From an uncultured Ruminococcus sp. (GTDB lineage Bacteria; Bacillota; Clostridia; Oscillospirales; Acutalibacteraceae): a stretch of 48,506 nt of DNA. The stretch lies in assembly GCA_902768825.1 (NCBI GenBank), contig CACXMR010000010.1, forward strand, positions 1-48,506, written 5' to 3'. The notes beneath the pieces were generated by a model. It saw only the letters and a program-made list of their open reading frames with translations, was not told where the DNA came from and searched no databases. The position numbers and the translations under genes are program-made. Position 1 is the first letter of the stretch. Every line of letters starts with the position of its first letter. Below are positions 41,923 to 48,506 of the stretch, piece after piece.

Positions 41923-42903
41923 TTATTCCCATTCGATGGTAGCCGACGGCTTGGGAGTAAGGTCGAAGAGTACACGGTTGACGTTAGAAACCTCTGAGGT
42001 GATCCTTGCTGTGATATGCTGGAGCAGCTCAAATGGTACATTTTCAACAGTAGCCGTCATTGCATCTGTAGTATTTACGGCACGGATGATGACAGGATAT
42101 GCAAATGTACGCTTGCCGTCCTTTACGCCTACCGACCTGAAATCAGGCACGGCTGTAAAATACTGCCATACCTTGCCTGCAAGTCCGTTCTTGGCAAACT
42201 CCTCACGGAGAATAGCGTCAGACTCACGGACAGCCTCAAGTCTGTCTCTTGTGATAGCTCCCAGGCAGCGCACTCCGAGTCCGGGGCCGGGGAAGGGCTG
42301 ACGATATACCATGTTATCCGGCAGACCGAGGGTCTTGCCTACGACTCTTACTTCATCCTTGAAGAGAAGCTTCAGCGGCTCCACAAGCTCAAACTGCAGA
42401 TCCTCAGGCAGTCCGCCTACATTGTGGTGAGCCTTGACTCCGTCGCTCTCAAGAATGTCGGGATAGATAGTGCCCTGAGCCAAAAATTCTATGCCGTCAA
42501 GCTTTCTTGCTTCCTCTTCAAACACACGGATAAACTCAGCGCCGATGATCTTTCTTTTCTTCTCCGGCTCGGCAACACCTGCCAGCTTATCAAGGAAGCG
42601 ATCTGTAGCGTCCACATATATAAGATTTGCATCCATGCGGTTTCTGAATACCTCGATGACCTGCTCCGGCTCACCCTTACGAAGAAGTCCGTGATTGACG
42701 TGTACACAAACAAGCTGTTTTCCGACTGCTTTGATGAGCAGAGCTGCAACAACTGAGCTGTCCACTCCGCCTGACAGTGCAAGAAGCACCTTCTTGTCAC
42801 CGATCTGTTCTCTTAATTCCTTAACCTGCTGGTCAATAAAAGCCTCTGCAAGCTCTGTGGTGGTTATTCTTTCCATTGTTTCCGGTCTTACATTTCCCTG
42901 CAT
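41923..42903 (-). CDS. guaA: GMP synthase ATP-pyrophosphatase subunit, lacking the amidotransferase domain
   Basis: 326 aa against about 510-525 for normal bacterial GuaA. It contains only the C-terminal half: P-loop 'ALSGGVDSSVVAALL' (44-50 core), 'RQPFPGPGLGVRCLGAIT', and the dimerisation domain ending 'LFDLTPKPSATIEWE'. The glutamine amidotransferase domain (Cys-His-Glu) is absent from the gene and from the 327 bp upstream. The ATG has GGAGG and its own promoter, so it is a genuine short gene. It would convert XMP to GMP with ammonia, or with a separate amidotransferase subunit encoded elsewhere, as in archaeal two-subunit enzymes. Confidence 0.9.
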   Translation of the reverse strand: MQGNVRPETMERITTTELAEAFIDQQVKELREQIGDKKVLLALSGGVDSSVVAALLIKAVGKQLVCVHVNHGLLRKGEPEQVIEVFRNRMDANLIYVDATDRFLDKLAGVAEPEKKRKIIGAEFIRVFEEEARKLDGIEFLAQGTIYPDILESDGVKAHHNVGGLPEDLQFELVEPLKLLFKDEVRVVGKTLGLPDNMVYRQPFPGPGLGVRCLGAITRDRLEAVRESDAILREEFAKNGLAGKVWQYFTAVPDFRSVGVKDGKRTFAYPVIIRAVNTTDAMTATVENVPFELLQHITARITSEVSNVNRVLFDLTPKPSATIEWE

Positions 42904-42984
42904 AGCAACCTCCGAAATTGAACTGAAAAAATTTGCTCCTGACAGGATACCGACTTTTCAGCTCCTGAAGAGCATTACACGGAC

Positions 42985-43014
42985 ATTATAGCAGAACAGG
43001 GAGTAAAAAGTCAA
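42985..43014 (-). promoter_or_regulatory. Promoter for guaA
   Basis: On the minus strand TTGACT and TATAAT are 18 bp apart. The transcript leader is about 75 nt and contains GCTC-TTCAG-GAGC and TCCTG-T-CAGGA hairpins. Confidence 0.7.
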
Positions 43015-43085
43015 TAAATCAGTGCAAATCTCATCCCCTTGTTTTTTGCAAACCATTCAAAAGGACTGTATTTTCAATCTCAGTA

Positions 43086-43114
43086 TTGCATTTTTGTATG
43101 ATATAGGCTAAAAT
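43086..43114 (+). promoter_or_regulatory. Promoter for purE operon
   Basis: TTGCAT (43086-43091) and TAAAAT (43109-43114) are separated by 17 bp. The start of transcription near 43121 leaves a leader of about 110 nt. Confidence 0.6.
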
Positions 43115-43121
43115 GATATAA

Positions 43122-43182
43122 GGAATAGTTCATTTGTTCCGATGTATCGCCGACATTGGTTTTTACCGATTGTAGGCTATTC
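43122..43182 (+). promoter_or_regulatory. Structured purE leader with possible attenuator
   Basis: CCGATGT (43139-43145) and ACATTGG (43153-43159, one T-G pair) form a hairpin followed at once by TTTTT, a terminator-like element. The 3' arm can instead pair with CCGAT (43166-43170). An outer stem GAATAGTT (43123-43130) with GGCTATTC (43175-43182) would enclose both. It does not match the guanine, ZTP or PRPP riboswitch patterns I know. Confidence 0.45.
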
Positions 43183-43230
43183 GTTAAGGTATGCATTAAA
43201 TGAAAAAAGATGATAAAGGAGAGTATTACC

Positions 43231-43746
43231 ATGTCCGAACAGAAAAAAGTGGCGGTTATTATGGGAAGTGACAGTGACTTTCCGATTGTAGCAGGCGCAA
43301 TAAAAACTCTTGATGCCTATTCAGTGCCCTTTGAGGTGCACGTCATGTCAGCGCACAGGACCCCTGAGGAGGCTGCGCAGTTCTCTGCAAATGCCAGAAA
43401 GAACGGCTTCGGAGTAATTATCGCAGCAGCAGGAAAGGCTGCTCATCTTGCGGGTGTGCTTGCTGCCCATACTACAGTTCCGGTCATCGGAATACCTGTC
43501 AAGTCGTCAACCCTTGACGGTCTTGATGCCCTTCTTGCAACGGTGCAGATGCCCAAGGGGATACCGGTAGCCACCGTAGCTATTGATGGTGCGGATAATG
43601 CGGCTATCCTTGCAGTGCAGATCCTTGCTCTTTCGGATGAAGCTCTCGCACAAAAGCTTGAGGAAGAAAAGATCAGCATGAGGACAGGTGTAGAAAAGAA
43701 GGATAAGGCAATGCAGCAAAAGGTAGCTGAGCTGCTTGCAAAGTAA
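43231..43746 (+). CDS. purE: N5-carboxyaminoimidazole ribonucleotide mutase
   Basis: 171 aa from the ATG at 43231, behind AAAGGAGAG; seven upstream residues are open but unsupported. '[11 protein letters not shown]', '[12 protein letters not shown]' and '[27 protein letters not shown]' are the PurE nucleotide-binding motifs. It converts N5-CAIR to CAIR in purine synthesis and opens a tight operon, with purF 12 bp downstream. Confidence 0.97.
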   Translation: MSEQKKVAVIMGSDSDFPIVAGAIKTLDAYSVPFEVHVMSAHRTPEEAAQFSANARKNGFGVIIAAAGKAAHLAGVLAAHTTVPVIGIPVKSSTLDGLDALLATVQMPKGIPVATVAIDGADNAAILAVQILALSDEALAQKLEEEKISMRTGVEKKDKAMQQKVAELLAK

Positions 43747-43757
43747 GGAGTCGGATT

Positions 43758-45179
43758 ATGTCTGAATTACATGATGAATGCGGCGTTATTGGCATCTATA
43801 CCACCGATCCTTCTGTAGATATAGTCGAGGAGACATATCTGTCTCTCTATGCGCTGCAGCACAGGGGACAGGTCGGTGCCGGTATTGCCGTCAGTAACGA
43901 TGGTGCGATAACCTACTATAAGGATCTCGGTATGATACCGGAGGCATTGCCTGAAAAAGAGCTTGACAGGCTCGGCAATGGACAGATCGCCCTTGGACAC
44001 GTTAAATACTCCTCAGGCAACAGGCCGGTGGATCACGAAAACCTGGCTCCTTTGGTGATGAGATATATCAAAGGTCAGCTTGCTCTGTGCATGAACGGTG
44101 CATTGACAAATTATCACGAGCTGAGAGATGAACTCAATCAGGGCGCAGCGATCTTCCAGTCAAACGGAGACACGGAGATCATTGCTTATCTTGTTGCCAG
44201 GGCAAGGATCAACACATCGTCCATCGAGGAGGCTGTACAGCAGGCAGTAAGCCAGCTTAAGGGAGCTTATGCGCTCACCTTTATGGCTCCCCATAAGCTT
44301 ATCGGTGTCCGTGACCCCATGGGTATACGTCCTCTTTGTTATGGCAAGATAGGGTCAAGCTTTGTTATTGCCTCTGAGTCCTGTGTCTTTGACAGCATGG
44401 GCGGGGAATTTATCCGTGATGTGGAGCCCGGCGAAATGATCGTGATCGACAGTGATGGGGTTCACAGCTACAAGGAAAACTGCGGCGGCAAGACGGCCTT
44501 CTGCGTATTTGAGTATATCTTCTTTTCACGCCCTGACAGCGTTGTTGACGGAGTATCGATCAATCTTTCCCGCCAGAGAGCCGGAAAGATGCTTGCACAG
44601 CAGCACCCGGTTGAGGCCGATATTGTGTGCGGCGTTCCTGACTGTGGACTTGAATCAGCCATCGGCTACTCAATGGAGTCGGGGATACCCTATGCCATGG
44701 GTCTTATCAAAAACAAGTATATCGGACGGGCGTTTAATGACAGAAAAAGAAACTCAGAATATCTCATGCGGATAAAGCTCAATGCTTTGAAGAATAATGT
44801 CAACGGAAAAAGAGTTGTCGTGATCGATGATTCCATCGTAAAAGGCATGACCAGCCGGCATATTGTAAATCTACTTCGTCAGGCGGGGGCTAAAGAGGTT
44901 CACATGAGGATAGCTTCACCGCCGTTTAAGTGCCCGTGCTATCTCACCAGCGATTCCACCGTTAAGGAAGAGCTGATAGCGGCTGAGCAGAGCGTCGAGG
45001 AGATGTGTAGTTTTATTGGTGCGGATTCTCTGGGATTCCTTTCACTGGAAAGTCTCCGGGAGCTTGCAAGAGAAAACAAGCATGATCTGTGTGATGCCTG
45101 CTTTACCGGCAATTATCCTCTTGACGTGTCTGATACGTCCAGAGAGGATAAATACTCAAAGCGGATAGAAAAGAAATGA
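43758..45179 (+). CDS. purF: Amidophosphoribosyltransferase
   Basis: 473 aa. It makes phosphoribosylamine from PRPP and glutamine, the first step of purine synthesis. The N-terminal '[12 protein letters not shown]' suggests removal of a short propeptide to expose the nucleophilic Cys8. The PRPP-binding site is '[18 protein letters not shown]'. Cysteines at 'FKCPCYL' and '[11 protein letters not shown]' resemble the 4Fe-4S ligands of Bacillus-type PurF, so the enzyme is probably oxygen-sensitive. Confidence 0.97.
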   Translation: MSELHDECGVIGIYTTDPSVDIVEETYLSLYALQHRGQVGAGIAVSNDGAITYYKDLGMIPEALPEKELDRLGNGQIALGHVKYSSGNRPVDHENLAPLVMRYIKGQLALCMNGALTNYHELRDELNQGAAIFQSNGDTEIIAYLVARARINTSSIEEAVQQAVSQLKGAYALTFMAPHKLIGVRDPMGIRPLCYGKIGSSFVIASESCVFDSMGGEFIRDVEPGEMIVIDSDGVHSYKENCGGKTAFCVFEYIFFSRPDSVVDGVSINLSRQRAGKMLAQQHPVEADIVCGVPDCGLESAIGYSMESGIPYAMGLIKNKYIGRAFNDRKRNSEYLMRIKLNALKNNVNGKRVVVIDDSIVKGMTSRHIVNLLRQAGAKEVHMRIASPPFKCPCYLTSDSTVKEELIAAEQSVEEMCSFIGADSLGFLSLESLRELARENKHDLCDACFTGNYPLDVSDTSREDKYSKRIEKK

Positions 45180-45219
45180 TCCGTGCAGGATCTTATAATA
45201 AAATTACTGGAGGAAAAAT

Positions 45220-46257
45220 ATGAAAAGCTACAGTGACAGCTATAAGGCAGCAGGTGTTGATGTAACGGCAGGCTATAAGGCAGTTGAGCTGATGAAGGCC
45301 CATGTCGCAAGGACTATGACAAGCGGTGTTCTTTCGGGAATAGGCGGCTTTGGCGGCCTTTTTGAGATCGACACTACAGGCATCAGCAAGCCTGTGCTGG
45401 TTTCGGGAACCGATGGCGTAGGAACCAAGATAAAGCTTGCGTTTCTGATGGACAAGCACGATACCGTGGGCATTGACTGTGTCGCAATGTGTGTAAACGA
45501 TATCATCTGCTGCGGCGCAAAGCCCCAGTTCTTTCTTGACTATATAGCAATCGGCAAGAATTATCCTGAGAAGGTTGCAAAGATCGTATCCGGAGTTGCC
45601 GAGGGCTGCGTTCAGAGTGAATGTGCTCTTATCGGCGGCGAGACTGCCGAGCATCCTGGTCTTATGCCTGAGGATGAGTATGATCTGGCAGGCTTTGCTG
45701 TGGGTGTTGTGGACAAGGATAAGATTCTCAAGCCCGAGACCCAGAAGCCGGGAGATGTAATGATCGGTATCAGATCCAGCGGAGTACACTCAAACGGTTT
45801 TTCACTTGTCCGCAAGGTATTTGACATAAACGAAAAGACTATTGCTGTTAAGTATGATGAGCTGGGCATGACTCTGGGCGAGTCTCTCCTTACTCCCACC
45901 AGAATATATGTCAAGGCGATCATGGCTCTGCTTGACAGCGTAAAGGTAAAGTCCATTTCTCACATCACAGGCGGAGGCTTCTATGAGAATATCCCCAGGT
46001 CTCTCCCGAAGGGTATCTCTGCAAGGATCAAGAGGTCTGACGTACAGGTTCTTCCGATATTTGACCTTATTGCCAAGGCCGGAAATGTTCCCGAGCGTGA
46101 TATGTTCAACACATACAACATGGGTGTAGGCATGACGGTTGTTGTTGATGCTGCTGACGTGGACAGTGCTATTGCTTCACTTAAAGCTTCCGGTGAGGAT
46201 GCTTACGTACTGGGTGAGCTGGTATCCTCTGATGAGGGAGTCATTATTGAATATTGA
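45220..46257 (+). CDS. purM: Phosphoribosylformylglycinamidine cyclo-ligase
   Basis: 345 aa, full length. '[19 protein letters not shown]', '[11 protein letters not shown]', '[15 protein letters not shown]', '[11 protein letters not shown]' and '[16 protein letters not shown]' mark the PurM/AIR synthetase family. It closes the imidazole ring (FGAM to AIR with ATP). It lies 40 bp after purF with a TGGAGGA site and is followed by purN. Confidence 0.97.
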   Translation: MKSYSDSYKAAGVDVTAGYKAVELMKAHVARTMTSGVLSGIGGFGGLFEIDTTGISKPVLVSGTDGVGTKIKLAFLMDKHDTVGIDCVAMCVNDIICCGAKPQFFLDYIAIGKNYPEKVAKIVSGVAEGCVQSECALIGGETAEHPGLMPEDEYDLAGFAVGVVDKDKILKPETQKPGDVMIGIRSSGVHSNGFSLVRKVFDINEKTIAVKYDELGMTLGESLLTPTRIYVKAIMALLDSVKVKSISHITGGGFYENIPRSLPKGISARIKRSDVQVLPIFDLIAKAGNVPERDMFNTYNMGVGMTVVVDAADVDSAIASLKASGEDAYVLGELVSSDEGVIIEY

Positions 46258-46275
46258 GGATAGGGTGGTCATCTG

Positions 46276-46899
46276 ATGAAAAATATAGTAGTGCTTGTTT
46301 CAGGCGGCGGCACCAATCTGCAGGCTCTCATAGACGCTCAGGAAAGCGGAATTATCAAAAACGGCAGGATAACCTGTGTAATATCCTCAAAGCCCGGGGT
46401 CTATGCCCTTGAGAGAGCCGCAAAGCATGGCATTTCTTCCAGGGTTATCCCAAGAAAGGATTATCCTGATATCATATCCTACAGCCAGGCAGTGCTGGAT
46501 GCGATCCTTGAAGAAAAAGCCGATCTTGTGGTTTATGCAGGCTTCATGACCATACTTGACGAGCTTGTTGTAAGGGCTATGCCAAATAAGATGATGAATG
46601 TTCATCCTGCCCTGATACCGTCCTTCTGCGGTAAGGGCTATTATGGCCTGAAGGTGCATGAGGAGGCTCTCAAAAAGGGAGTAAAGCTCACAGGAGCTAC
46701 GGTGCACTTTGTTACAGAGGTATGCGATGGGGGACCTATCATTCTCCAGAAGGCAGTGGAAGTCATGGATGACGACACCCCTGAAACATTGCAGAAAAGA
46801 GTAATGGAGCAGGCAGAGTGGAAGCTTCTGCCCAAGGCTGTTTCGCTGTTCTGCGAGGACAGACTTGAGGTCAGGGATTCCCGTGTGTATATCAAATGA
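46276..46899 (+). CDS. purN: Phosphoribosylglycinamide formyltransferase
   Basis: 207 aa. 'VLVSGGGTNLQALIDA' binds the ribonucleotide; 'NVHPALIPSFCGKGYYGLKVHE' carries the catalytic Asn and His; 'GATVHFVTEVCDGGPII' supplies the catalytic Asp. It transfers a formyl group from 10-formyl-THF to GAR. The start has GGGTGGT at a fair distance. Position in the pur operon is as expected. Confidence 0.95.
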   Translation: MKNIVVLVSGGGTNLQALIDAQESGIIKNGRITCVISSKPGVYALERAAKHGISSRVIPRKDYPDIISYSQAVLDAILEEKADLVVYAGFMTILDELVVRAMPNKMMNVHPALIPSFCGKGYYGLKVHEEALKKGVKLTGATVHFVTEVCDGGPIILQKAVEVMDDDTPETLQKRVMEQAEWKLLPKAVSLFCEDRLEVRDSRVYIK

Positions 46900-46924
46900 A
46901 AAACTATGGAAAGGACTTGTTGAA

Positions 46925-47632
46925 ATGACAGATCTGAAAGCTGAAATATCATCTACCACCTACCCCGGAAGAGGTATTATCATCGGCATGAGTGACGATG
47001 GCAAAAAGGCCGTTATCGGTTACTTTATCATGGGCAGAAGCACCAACAGCCGCAACCGTGTTTTTGTGGCTGAGGGCAAGGACCTCAAGACTCAGGCTTT
47101 TGATCCCTCAAAGCTTGTGGACCCTTCACTTATCATCTATGCGCCGGTGCGCACTCTTGAAAATTCTACCGTTGTGACCAACGGAGATCAGACCGACACT
47201 ATCAGAGATTTTATCCTTGAGGGCAAGAGCTTTGAGGAAGCCCTTCGCACACGCACCTTTGAGCCTGACCCGCCAAACTTCACCCCCAGAATCTCAGGCA
47301 TCCTTGACTTTGCCGAGGGAGGCTTCTCTTATAAGCTTTCTATCCTGAAGAGCAACTGCGGCAGGGAAGAGTCCGTTCTGCGCTTCTTCTATGAATATGC
47401 ACAGCCTGTTCCCGGTGAGGGACACTTTATCCATACATACAAGTGTGACGGCAATCCTATTCCTTCCTTTGAAGGCGAGCCTACCCTTGTGAATATTGAG
47501 GGGGATATCGACACCTTTACATCAAATGTATGGAACTCTCTCAATGAGGATAATAAGGTCTCTCTTTATACAAGGTTCATCGACCTTGCTACCGGTGAGT
47601 TTGAGGACAGGATAGTAAATAAGAATAAATGA
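46925..47632 (+). CDS. purO: PurO-type IMP cyclohydrolase
   Basis: 235 aa from the ATG at 46925, behind GGAAAGGA. The sequence 'TTYPGRGIIIGMSDDGKKAVIGYFIMGRSTNSRNRVF' and 'EPDPPNFTPRISGI' are marks of the IMP_cyclohyd family (PF07826), first known as archaeal PurO. It closes FAICAR to IMP, the step done by the N-terminal half of PurH in most bacteria. The gene directly before the stand-alone AICAR formyltransferase confirms the role. Confidence 0.9.
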   Translation: MTDLKAEISSTTYPGRGIIIGMSDDGKKAVIGYFIMGRSTNSRNRVFVAEGKDLKTQAFDPSKLVDPSLIIYAPVRTLENSTVVTNGDQTDTIRDFILEGKSFEEALRTRTFEPDPPNFTPRISGILDFAEGGFSYKLSILKSNCGREESVLRFFYEYAQPVPGEGHFIHTYKCDGNPIPSFEGEPTLVNIEGDIDTFTSNVWNSLNEDNKVSLYTRFIDLATGEFEDRIVNKNK

Positions 47633-47658
47633 TCTCACGACAGAAAGGATAACACAAC

Positions 47659-48506
47659 ATGAACGAGTTAGAATTAAAATATGGCTGCAACCCTAACCAG
47701 AAGCCTTCCAAGATCTATATGCAGGACGGCTCAGAGCTGCCTGTGACAGTGCTTAACGGCAGACCGGGCTACATCAATTTCCTTGACGCCTTCAACAGCT
47801 GGCAGCTTGTTACCGAGCTCAAGGCTGCTACCGGACTTCCTGCCGCTGCTTCCTTCAAGCATGTAAGCCCTGCAGGCGCAGCTGTTGCTACAGAGCTTTC
47901 CGACACCCTCAAGAAGATCTACTTTGTTGACGATCTGGAGCTTTCACCTATTGCAAGCGCTTATGCAAAGGCAAGAGGAGCAGACAGAATGTCATCCTAT
48001 GGTGATTGGGTAGCTCTTTCCGATACCTGCGACAAGCAGACCGCACTTCTTCTCCAGAGAGAGGTTTCGGATGGTATCATCGCTCCTGATTACACCGATG
48101 AGGCTCTTGCTATCCTCAAGACAAAGCGTAAGGGCACCTACAATGTTGTCAAGATCGATCCTTCCTACGTTCCTGCAGCCATTGAGCACAAGCAGGTCTA
48201 TGGCATAACCTTTGAGCAGGGAAGGAATGACATTAAAATAGATGAGGAAATACTGAAGAATATCGTTACAGAAAACAAGGATTTCCCCGACGAGGCTAAA
48301 AGAGATCTTATCATTGCTCTTATTACCCTTAAATACACCCAGTCAAACTCCGTCTGCTACGCTAAGGACGGACAGGCTATCGGCGTAGGTGCCGGTCAGC
48401 AGTCAAGAATCCACTGCACACGTCTGGCAGGCAATAAGGCTGATATCTGGTATCTCCGTCAGTGCCCGAAGGTGCTTGCACTGCCCTTCCGTGATGATAT
48501 CCGCAG
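47659..48506 (+). CDS. purH: Stand-alone AICAR formyltransferase, cut by window end
   Basis: 282 codons are visible and the frame is open at the window edge; relatives are about 390 aa. The ATG follows AGAAAGGAT. The catalytic Lys-His pair is in '[12 protein letters not shown]' (K67, H68), and '[35 protein letters not shown]' is the AICARFT signature. There is no inosinicase (IMPCH) domain. It transfers a formyl group to AICAR; the preceding PurO-type gene finishes the pathway to IMP. Confidence 0.95.
   Translation, partial: MNELELKYGCNPNQKPSKIYMQDGSELPVTVLNGRPGYINFLDAFNSWQLVTELKAATGLPAAASFKHVSPAGAAVATELSDTLKKIYFVDDLELSPIASAYAKARGADRMSSYGDWVALSDTCDKQTALLLQREVSDGIIAPDYTDEALAILKTKRKGTYNVVKIDPSYVPAAIEHKQVYGITFEQGRNDIKIDEEILKNIVTENKDFPDEAKRDLIIALITLKYTQSNSVCYAKDGQAIGVGAGQQSRIHCTRLAGNKADIWYLRQCPKVLALPFRDDIR

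Larger units (their letters stand above)
42904..43230. other. Divergent guaA-purE intergenic region
   Basis: This 327-bp gap holds the guaA promoter (42985-43014, minus), its leader with two small hairpins, and the purE promoter (43086-43114) with a structured leader (43122-43182). No gene is present, and in particular no trace of a GATase domain for guaA. Confidence 0.7.

Noticed and set aside
42016-42756. Plus-strand open frame inside guaA
   Set aside because: It mirrors the GMP synthase gene; composition and lack of a start site mark it as a shadow.
43115-43230. Known purine riboswitch before purE
   Set aside because: The conserved cores of the guanine, ZTP and PRPP classes, as I know them, are not present; described instead as an unassigned structured leader.

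Overview
The window looks like ordinary chromosome of a low-to-mid GC, Gram-positive, spore-lineage Clostridia bacterium, most likely Ruminococcus or a close relative in the Oscillospiraceae. This is an inference. It rests on strong AGGAGG-type ribosome sites, sigma-A promoters, the yabP/yabQ/divIC/S1 sporulation-division block, a DUF4364 gene, a Cthe_2159-type lipoprotein and a split, PurO-type purine pathway. No rRNA, tRNA, CRISPR array, prophage or insertion sequence was recognised.

Layout. 0.5-1.3 kb: a secreted, membrane-anchored surface protein. 1.3-5.0 kb (minus strand): three overlapping or closely spaced serine-recombinase genes; the middle one has no catalytic domain. 5.0-6.3 kb: a DHHW-family lipoprotein. 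6.7-14.5 kb: a housekeeping run of recJ, rel, dtd, an MBL hydrolase, hemZ and a nucleoside kinase. 14.7-20.1 kb: a zinc-ribbon protein, then a block matching the Bacillus order spoVB-yabN(mazG)-yabO(rqcP)-yabP-yabQ-divIC-yabR, with hup inserted. 20.2-31.3 kb: an amidohydrolase, hpf, DUF4364 plus a small partner, two HAD phosphatases, trkA-trkH, rsmA, a PAP2 phosphatase, a DUF6062 protein and a gpsA-like dehydrogenase. 31.5-33.8 kb: two exported low-complexity proteins, one built from 87-bp tandem repeats.

The most unusual region is 33.9-41.9 kb. A two-component system reads leftward. Diverging from it is a five-gene operon: a DltA-like adenylating enzyme, a fold-type III PLP decarboxylase, an acyl carrier protein, an MBOAT acyltransferase and an SGNH-type exported protein. 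This has the logic of D-alanylation (dlt), but a decarboxylase-like enzyme sits between the ligase and the carrier protein. A reasonable model is that an amino acid is loaded on the carrier protein, possibly decarboxylated while tethered (as in BtrK of butirosin biosynthesis), and then passed by the MBOAT and SGNH proteins to a cell-surface polymer. The MBOAT ends in a Tyr-x-x-Phe tail resembling the acyl-accepting tail of DltX, so the operon may be self-contained.

41.9-48.5 kb is purine synthesis: a GMP synthase that lacks its glutamine amidotransferase half (minus strand, own promoter), then purE-purF-purM-purN, a PurO-type IMP cyclohydrolase and a stand-alone AICAR formyltransferase cut by the window end. 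The purE leader contains a terminator-like hairpin with a competing alternative fold. All functional statements are from reading the sequence; no searches or structure predictions were run.
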